Of a stretch of DNA of 64,000 nt, positions 59,134 through 64,000 are shown piece after piece. The notes under the pieces are model-generated. The model was not told the DNA's origin and searched no databases. It worked only from the letters and a program-made list of their open reading frames with translations. Made by a program: the position numbers and the translations under genes. Within the stretch, counting starts at the first letter, position 1, and each line of letters starts with the position of its first letter. This DNA comes from Micromonospora_H sonneratiae (GTDB lineage: Bacteria; Actinomycetota; Actinomycetes; Mycobacteriales; Micromonosporaceae). The stretch covers positions 1-64,000 of the forward strand of contig NZ_JBHTMP010000017.1 of NCBI RefSeq assembly GCF_042679305.1, given 5' to 3'.

Positions 59134-60123
59134 TCAGTGGGACGAGTCGGTGGTCAGGGAGAAGGGACGGAAGACGCGCGGTCCGTACAGGCGCTCGAGC
59201 ACGTCGTCCAGCTCGCCGAGCAGCCGCCAGGCGTCGTCGGGTCGGGCGCGCAGCGCCCGTTGGGTGCAGCCGTCGGCGAAGGCCCGCAGCGCCCGAGGGA
59301 TGCGGTCGCCCATCAGGTACGTCATGCAGCGCGTCGCCATGGCGATGTCGGTGCCCGGACCGGGCCGGTGTCGCGCCGGCACCTCGGGCGGGTACCAGTC
59401 GGCGTACGCCGGTACCAGCGCCGGGACGGTGTCCTCGCCGATCACCGAGTAGCACCAGTCGACGAGCACCACACCGTGCTCGGTGGGCTCGATGAGTACG
59501 TGGTCGGGCAGCACCGCGCCGTGCACCACGCCGGCCCGGTGAGCGAGACCGAGCGCGACCAGCAGCCGCCGCCACATCCAGGCCGCGTCCCGGGGGTCGA
59601 GTCCGTTCGGGTAGGCCCGGTGGACCTCGGCGAGGCTGTGCAGGTCGGGCGCGGTGGCGACCACGTTGATCACGCGTCGGGCGGCGGTCGCCGGGTCCCG
59701 GTGCCGGAACGTCTCGACCAGCCGGGGCACGTACGGCAGATAGCGGGGGTCGCCCCGCTCGGCCAGCGTGCGCAGGGCGGTGGCCTCGCGTTCCATCAGG
59801 TCGTTGTTGGTCGGGTCGCGGGGGAGTTTGAGCCAGCGGCCCGACCCGACGTCGTACAGGTCGGTCAGGTCGCCGACGTGTACGACGGCACCGAGGCGGT
59901 ACGTCCCGACGATGGTGACCGCGTGCCGGGCCCGCCAGCGGGTGGTGACCCGGATGAACGCTTCGGTGGCGGCGGCCCGGTCGGCTGCGGTGGCGGTGCC
60001 GAGCCGATCCGGGTGCAGGGCGGTGACCAGCCGGCGGTACTGGCGGTCCGGCGCGACGCCGCCGAACAGTTCCTCGTCGGTGCGGGCCGTCGTGACGTGG
60101 CGTAGCGCCTCGACGAGGTTCAC
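59134..60123 (-). CDS. J-domain fused to degenerate protein-kinase domain
   Basis: 329 aa from GTG 60123 (GTGA overlap with the NUDIX gene). Residues 15-63 resemble a J-domain with HPD at 37-39 (LVTALHPDRLG). A kinase-like fold follows: GRWLKLP with Lys99, Glu113 in the MEREATAL helix, GVVHGAVLPDHVLI at about 198-211, and VLVDWCYSV with Asp222. The HRD catalytic Asp is replaced (HGA) and the following Asn is His208, while DFG has become DWC. So it is a pseudokinase or an atypical kinase. A J-domain suggests recruitment of an Hsp70. I know of no characterised protein with this layout. Confidence 0.78.
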   Translation of the reverse strand: MNLVEALRHVTTARTDEELFGGVAPDRQYRRLVTALHPDRLGTATAADRAAATEAFIRVTTRWRARHAVTIVGTYRLGAVVHVGDLTDLYDVGSGRWLKLPRDPTNNDLMEREATALRTLAERGDPRYLPYVPRLVETFRHRDPATAARRVINVVATAPDLHSLAEVHRAYPNGLDPRDAAWMWRRLLVALGLAHRAGVVHGAVLPDHVLIEPTEHGVVLVDWCYSVIGEDTVPALVPAYADWYPPEVPARHRPGPGTDIAMATRCMTYLMGDRIPRALRAFADGCTQRALRARPDDAWRLLGELDDVLERLYGPRVFRPFSLTTDSSH

Positions 60124-60872
60124 CGGATCGTCTCCTCCCGCGCCGGGCGCAGCAGCGCCGGATGCAGGAGTCGGGCGTCGCCGGCCCGGTAGAGCCGGGC
60201 CCGGGGGCCGCCGCGCGCCCCACCGCGTTCGGTGGTCACGCCGGTGCTCTCCACGAAGCCGGGCACCGAGAGCACCTTCCGGTGGAAGTTGCCGGCGTGC
60301 AGCGCATGCCCCCACACCGTCTCGTAGACGGCCCGCAGCTCACCGATGGTGAACTCGTCACCGAGGAAACGGGTGGCCAACGGGGTGTACTCCAGCTTGG
60401 ACCGGGCCCGCTCCAGGCCGTCGGCGACGATTCGCTCATGGTCGAAGGCGAGTTGCCGGGTGGGCAGGTCGGCCACGGGTAGCCAGGCCGCGTCCTCGGC
60501 GTCGGTGCCGGCGGCGGGATCGGGCAGGTCGGGTGCGAACGCGAGATGGGCGACCGACACCACCCGCATCCGTGGGTCGCGGTCAGGTGCGCTGTAACTG
60601 GCCAACTGCTCCAGGTGTACGCGTCGCAGCCGCTCGCCGCCGAGCCCGGTCTCCTCGGCCAACTCGCGCCGTGCGCAGGCGGCCAGGTCCTCGTCCGGCC
60701 GTACGAAGCCGCCGGGCAGCGCCCAGAAACCCGAGTACGGCGGTTCGGCGCGACGGATCAGTAGCAGGTGCAGCGCGTCGTCACGGATGGTCAGCGCGAC
60801 CACGTCGGCGGTCACCGCGACCGGGGGAAACGCCTGTGGGTCGTACGCGGCGAGGAAGTCCTCTTCGGTCAC
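60120..60872 (-). CDS. NUDIX hydrolase with C-terminal winged helix (NrtR-type)
   Basis: 250 aa from GTG 60872 (AGGAG upstream). The Nudix box is intact: GFVRPDEDLAACARRELAEETGL, shown here as the G-x5-E-x7-RELAEETGL pattern at about residues 55-77. The C-terminal region (YTPLATRFLGDEFTIGELRAVYE and FHRKVL) matches the winged-helix domain of NrtR regulators, which sense ADP-ribose or related nucleotides. Intact catalytic residues mean it may also hydrolyse its ligand. It is first in the operon with the J-kinase, vWA and PurA-like genes. An AT-rich palindrome lies in its promoter. Confidence 0.85.
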   Translation of the reverse strand: MTEEDFLAAYDPQAFPPVAVTADVVALTIRDDALHLLLIRRAEPPYSGFWALPGGFVRPDEDLAACARRELAEETGLGGERLRRVHLEQLASYSAPDRDPRMRVVSVAHLAFAPDLPDPAAGTDAEDAAWLPVADLPTRQLAFDHERIVADGLERARSKLEYTPLATRFLGDEFTIGELRAVYETVWGHALHAGNFHRKVLSVPGFVESTGVTTERGGARGGPRARLYRAGDARLLHPALLRPAREETIR

Positions 60873-60889
60873 AGCGCCAGTTCTCCTCG

Positions 60890-60909
60890 TTCTGAGAAAA
60901 TCTCAAGAA
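60890..60909. promoter_or_regulatory. AT-rich dyad before the NUDIX operon
   Basis: TGAGA-AAA-TCTCA at 60893-60905, extended by TTC and AAGAA arms with one base inserted. It is 20 bp upstream of GTG 60872 and just downstream of a TATTCT (minus strand, 60916-60911) that could be the -10. It stands out from GC-rich surroundings and fits an NrtR operator acting as a roadblock. Confidence 0.55.
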
Positions 60910-60956
60910 GAGAATAACTGGTGATCGTTTCGGCCACCAGTCCCCGGTACGGTCGA

Positions 60957-61511
60957 CTACCTCGTGAACGGAGACCTCGGAAGCTGCGGCAGGGGTGGCC
61001 GATCACCCGCCTCGTCGATGACGGTGATCTGCCACCGGACGACCGGGGCTGCCAGCATCCGGCCGGCGTACCAGCCGAGGGTGCCGGCGGCGATGAGGAT
61101 CGCCCCGGAGAGGTAGTAGACGGTCAGGTCGCCGAGGTCGACGGTATGGGCGACCCGGTTCAAGATGATCAGCAGCCCATCCCGATCCAGACAGTGCGGA
61201 CCGCGGACCTCATACCGTCCGAAGTGTGTCAATGCAACCCCCAGGCTGGCACCGGTGCCAGCCTGGGGAAACGCATCCTCAGCGAGGCAGTGGTTCGAGC
61301 GCCTCGCCGGCCGACTCTGCTCGCCAGCCGCCAGGGGCCCGTGCCCCGGCACGAGGATGTCGAACACCTCGGACCGCATGCGTGAGCAGACCGAGGGCGG
61401 CGCATCCGGGTCGACGGTGCCGCTCCGCCAGCCCTGCCACATTCCGAAGGCCGCGACGATCAGGGCACCGGCGGTCAGCACGGCCAGCCGGGTCCTGCTC
61501 TCCGTTCCCAT
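60957..61511 (-). CDS. Membrane protein of unknown function
   Basis: 184 aa from ATG 61511. An N-terminal helix (LAVLTAGALIVAAFGMWQGW) and a second at about residue 130-150 (VYYLSGAILIAAGTLGWYAGRML) flank an extracytoplasmic region with three cysteines (SVCSRM, NHCLAED, PHCLDRD). Topology suggests both ends in the cytoplasm. No family recognised. It ends 84 bp before the NUDIX start on the same strand, and the intervening promoter-like dyad argues it is not part of that operon. Confidence 0.65.
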   Translation of the reverse strand: MGTESRTRLAVLTAGALIVAAFGMWQGWRSGTVDPDAPPSVCSRMRSEVFDILVPGHGPLAAGEQSRPARRSNHCLAEDAFPQAGTGASLGVALTHFGRYEVRGPHCLDRDGLLIILNRVAHTVDLGDLTVYYLSGAILIAAGTLGWYAGRMLAAPVVRWQITVIDEAGDRPPLPQLPRSPFTR

Positions 61512-61556
61512 GTCGCCAGTGTCGGAGAGGAAGGCAAGTGTCGATGGAGGGCCGGA

Positions 61557-62432
61557 TCACTCCGTCACTGGCAGGTCGTCCTGACGGATCGAGCCGATCA
61601 GGTGCGGTTTGCCGGAGGTCTCGTCGTACAGGGTGAAGTCGCGGTCGGCCGTCGTGCTGAACGCGACCGTGCCGGGCAACGTGATCGGCGTCTTGAACGA
61701 CACGTCGACCGTGTACGCGTCGGGCAGCCGGCCGGCGAACGCCGCCAGGCACCGGGCCTTGCTCCACATGCCGTGCGCGATCGGGCGCGGGAAACCGAAC
61801 ATCCGGGCTCCCAGCCGGGAGGTGTGGATCGGGTTGTGGTCGCCGGAGACCCGGGCGTAGTCCGTACCCACCCGGCGATCCACCTGCCACCGGGCGGTAG
61901 CCGCCGGCGGTGCCGGTCGGTCCGCCGCCGCTGGCCGCTGGCCGTCCGTCGTCCGCTGCTCCCGGCTCAGGTACGTCGACACGCCCAGCCAGGCCACCAC
62001 CCCGTCGATCGCTGCCGTGGCCACGACGTCGAACTGCTGTCCCCGGTCGTGCGGGCGCAGGTCGACGGCGCGTACCGACAGGTCGACGGGTTGTCCGGCG
62101 TCGATCGGCCAGTCCAGACTGATCCGGTTGGCCACATGGACCAGGCCGACCAGCGGGACGGGGAAGTCCGGCGCGGACATCAGTTGCAGGGCGAGGGGAA
62201 ACGCCATCACGTGCAGGTACGTGGCCGGCAGCGTGTCGGTCAGCCGGAAACCACACACCCGGTCGTACGCGGCCAACCGGTCCCGGTCGACGGTGACGTT
62301 CCGGAGCAGGAGTTCGGAGTCGGGCAGGGTTTCGGGCCGGGGTGCCCGACCCGGCCAGGGGAGCAGCCCGACGGCCGCCCGACGGTGGAACGGCCCGGTT
62401 GCCGGCATTCTGGTCAGTTCGACAGTGGACAT
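61557..62432 (-). CDS. MaoC-family (R)-specific enoyl-CoA hydratase (HtdX-like)
   Basis: 291 aa. ATG 62432 follows the FabG stop immediately (TAG then ATG). Double hot-dog arrangement: an N-terminal half (LPATYLHVMAFPLALQLM, VHVANRISLDWPID) and a C-terminal half carrying the hydratase-2 motif YARVSGDHNPIHTSRLGARMFGFPRPIAHGMW with catalytic Asp and His. It hydrates enoyl-CoA or dehydrates 3-hydroxyacyl-CoA. The order hydratase, large FabG, divergent thiolase copies the Rv0241c-Rv0242c-Rv0243 set (htdX-fabG4-fadA2) from memory. Confidence 0.9.
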   Translation of the reverse strand: MSTVELTRMPATGPFHRRAAVGLLPWPGRAPRPETLPDSELLLRNVTVDRDRLAAYDRVCGFRLTDTLPATYLHVMAFPLALQLMSAPDFPVPLVGLVHVANRISLDWPIDAGQPVDLSVRAVDLRPHDRGQQFDVVATAAIDGVVAWLGVSTYLSREQRTTDGQRPAAADRPAPPAATARWQVDRRVGTDYARVSGDHNPIHTSRLGARMFGFPRPIAHGMWSKARCLAAFAGRLPDAYTVDVSFKTPITLPGTVAFSTTADRDFTLYDETSGKPHLIGSIRQDDLPVTE

Positions 62433-63923
62433 CTAAGCCCCCAGGAGGCTCTGGCCGCAGACGCGGACGACGTTGCCGGTCACGCCCCCGGACGCGGGCG
62501 AGGCGAACCAGGCGACGGTCTCAGCCACATCGACCGGCCGCCCGCCCTGCGCCATGCTGTTCATCCGTCGCCCGGCCTGCCGCAGCAGCGCCGGCATCCG
62601 GGCGGTCATCGCCGTCTCGATGAATCCGGGCGCGACCGCGTTGATGGTGATGCCCCGACCGACGAGCACCGGGGCCATCGACTGCACCAGCCCGATCACC
62701 CCGGCCTTGGAGGTGGCGTAGTTGGTCTGCCCCCGGTTGCCGGCGATGCCCGCGATCGAGGAGACCCCGATCAGCCGGCCGCCCGTCGGGATCAGGTCGC
62801 GGGCCAGCAGCACGTCGTTGATCCGCTCCTGGCTGGAGAGGTTGACCTCCAGCACCGAGTCCCACCAGGCCGGGTCCATCCGGGCGATCGTCTTGTCCCG
62901 GGTGATGCCGGCGTTGTGGACGACGATGTCCACCCGTCCGTGTCGGCCGGCGAAGTGGTTCGCCAGTCGGGTCGGCGCGTTGGCCGCGGTCAGGTCGAGC
63001 TGTAGCGCCGTACCCCGGATGGAGTTCGCGACCTCGGCCAGCGTGTCGCCGACGGGCGGTACGTCCAGCGCGACGACGTGCGCACCGTCGCGGGCCAGCA
63101 CCCGGGCGATGGCCGCGCCGATTCCCTGCGCCGCGCCGGTGACCAGCGCGATCCTGCCGGCCAGTGGCCGGTCCCAGTCGACGTACGGCTGGTCGGCGGG
63201 CTGCCAGCCGACCCGGATCACCTGGCCGGAGACGTAGGCGGACCGGCCGGAGAGCAGGAAGCGCAGCGTCGACTCGATCGCGTACTCCGCGCCCGGGGTG
63301 ACGTAGACGAGTTGGGCGGTCGTACCGCGCCCGAACTCCTTGCCGATGCTGCGGGTCAGGCCCTCCAGCGCCCGCTGGGCGGTGGCCTCCCGGGGTGACG
63401 CGCACACCTCGGGCGGGCTGCCGAGCACGATCACCCGGCCACTCGGTTGCAGGGTACGGGCGTGGGCGTGGAAGAAGTCGTAGAGCGGACGCAGCCCGGT
63501 CGAGTCGATGATCCCGGTCGCGTCGAAGATGAGCGCCGCGTTACGCGGCACCTGGTCGGTCCCGGGCTCGGCCGGTGCGATGGCCACCGTGGTTTCCGGA
63601 CCAGCCGCTGCCGTGGCCTCCGACTCGGCTGATGTCGGTGCCGCCGGATCGGGTGAAGCCGGTGCCGCCGGATCGGTGGGTGTCGTCAGTGGATTCGCGA
63701 CCGCCATGAGCGGGTCGCGTACCTCGACGCCGGCACCGCCGAGCAGAATGGCGACCGGTGCGCGCATCCGTCCGTTGGGTGCGGCGTCGAGCAGGACCGG
63801 GCCGGGGACCAGCGGGTCGCCGGGGCGGTATCGGCGCAGCCGGGGCGGGTCGGGCAAGCCGAGGCGTCTGACCAAGGCACGACCTGATCCGGAGCGGGCA
63901 AAGGTCGCGTACCTGTCGCTCAT
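62433..63923 (-). CDS. fabG4: High-molecular-weight 3-oxoacyl reductase (FabG4-like)
   Basis: 496 aa, about twice the size of normal FabG. The N-terminal half is a flavodoxin-like domain without cofactor motif (LVLGSPPEV-like VIVLGSPPEVCASP). The C-terminal half is an SDR: LVTGAAQGIGAAIA, HNAGITRDK, GVSSIAGIAGNRGQTNYATSKAGV with Ser, Tyr and Lys, ending in GNVVRVCGQSLLGA. NADH-dependent reduction of 3-oxoacyl-CoA is expected. A Pro/Ala-rich insert with DPAAP repeats joins the halves around residues 80-120. The promoter carries the second copy of the TetR operator. Confidence 0.92.
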   Translation of the reverse strand: MSDRYATFARSGSGRALVRRLGLPDPPRLRRYRPGDPLVPGPVLLDAAPNGRMRAPVAILLGGAGVEVRDPLMAVANPLTTPTDPAAPASPDPAAPTSAESEATAAAGPETTVAIAPAEPGTDQVPRNAALIFDATGIIDSTGLRPLYDFFHAHARTLQPSGRVIVLGSPPEVCASPREATAQRALEGLTRSIGKEFGRGTTAQLVYVTPGAEYAIESTLRFLLSGRSAYVSGQVIRVGWQPADQPYVDWDRPLAGRIALVTGAAQGIGAAIARVLARDGAHVVALDVPPVGDTLAEVANSIRGTALQLDLTAANAPTRLANHFAGRHGRVDIVVHNAGITRDKTIARMDPAWWDSVLEVNLSSQERINDVLLARDLIPTGGRLIGVSSIAGIAGNRGQTNYATSKAGVIGLVQSMAPVLVGRGITINAVAPGFIETAMTARMPALLRQAGRRMNSMAQGGRPVDVAETVAWFASPASGGVTGNVVRVCGQSLLGA

Positions 63924-63932
63924 GGGCGTAGC

Positions 63933-63948
63933 CTACTCGTCAGTAGGG
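63933..63948. promoter_or_regulatory. TetR operator, copy 2 (CCTACT-N4-AGTAGG)
   Basis: A 16-bp dyad with 6-bp arms in the 56-bp divergent region between fabG4 and the thiolase-like gene, 10 bp from the fabG4 start. It matches the inverted copy 1 at 55713-55728 at 14 of 16 positions. Confidence 0.75.
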
Positions 63949-63979
63949 TAGTGGCAACCCGGGTTGGGAAGGGGAAACC

Positions 63980-64000
63980 GTGCAAACCGTACGTCGTGTC
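63980..64000 (+). CDS. 5' end of a gene, probably acetyl-CoA acyltransferase (FadA2-like)
   Basis: Only GTG and six further codons (QTVRRV) are visible before the window ends. GGGAAGGGGAAACC precedes the GTG. Identity is inferred from the divergent neighbour: large FabG genes of this kind lie back to back with fadA2 in mycobacteria, and QTVRRV-like N-termini occur in such thiolases. Nothing else can be said from the sequence. Confidence 0.45.

Overview
The window is high-GC chromosomal DNA from an actinobacterium, most likely a member of the Micromonosporaceae. The evidence is the strong G/C bias at third codon positions, the many GTG starts, the GTGA/ATGA/TGATG gene overlaps, HspR/HAIR heat-shock control, several leaderless-looking promoters, and proteins typical of the order (DUF3151, DUF4178/DUF2617/DUF4247 set, SigE-family sigma factor, proline-rich ParA-like ATPase). 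The gene content also resembles, from memory, the iniA/dnaK/purA/fba/DedA/pyrE/clpB neighbourhood of Mycobacterium tuberculosis (about Rv0342-Rv0384), rearranged and with insertions. I cannot name genus or species.

Layout. 1-2.8 kb: two dynamin-like GTPases (minus; the first runs off the left edge), divergent from dnaK-grpE-dnaJ-hspR (3.0-7.8 kb), with an HspR operator in front of dnaK. 7.9-11.6 kb: Tat-exported LD-carboxypeptidase, a small unknown protein and a KhtTU-type K+/H+ antiporter pair. 11.8-15.7 kb: sialidase-like lipoprotein and clpB, which has its own HspR operator. 15.7-22.2 kb: a tightly overlapping polyamine-synthase membrane operon (DUF4178, DUF2617, DUF4247, DUF350, membrane protein, SpeE-like) flanked by two membrane proteins. 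22.3-24.4 kb: short-chain dehydrogenase, pyrE, ArsR regulator, then about 550 bp of unexplained non-coding DNA. 25-30.2 kb: DedA protein with a YGQ-rich tail and a complete Pnkp/Hen1 RNA-repair operon. 30.3-38.4 kb: SigE-family sigma factor coupled to an LCP protein, small acidic protein, holin-like membrane protein, fba, DUF3151, ParA-like ATPase and a degenerate diacylglycerol-kinase-like protein. 38.5-42.3 kb: purA and purD around an AbiEi/DUF559-type gene that sits between two near-identical palindromic repeats. 42.4-51.7 kb: MFS exporter, then a YqiJ/YqiK-flotillin/giant AAA ATPase operon. 51.7-54 kb: a SoxR regulator with a recognisable SoxR box in front of a divergent FMN reductase/Old Yellow Enzyme pair. 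54-56.6 kb: acyl-CoA dehydrogenase, SCP2 protein, TetR regulator, small membrane protein. 56.8-60.9 kb: a four-gene operon encoding an NrtR-type NUDIX regulator, a J-domain/degenerate-kinase fusion, a vWA protein and a second, divergent PurA. 61-64 kb: membrane protein, then MaoC hydratase and high-molecular-weight FabG divergent from the start of a thiolase-like gene.

How the parts work together. HspR operators tie dnaK and clpB, and possibly the GTPase pair, into one protein-quality response. A palindrome shared by the TetR promoter region and the FabG/thiolase divergent promoter (14 of 16 bases when one copy is inverted) suggests one TetR repressor controls two lipid-metabolism loci 8 kb apart. 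The strongest candidate for an undescribed system is the NUDIX / J-domain-kinase / vWA / PurA-like operon. The SpeE-DUF operon and the flotillin-AAA operon are conserved but functionally obscure. Pnkp/Hen1 is a known but uncommon RNA-repair system. No tRNA, rRNA, insertion sequence, prophage or CRISPR array was seen.
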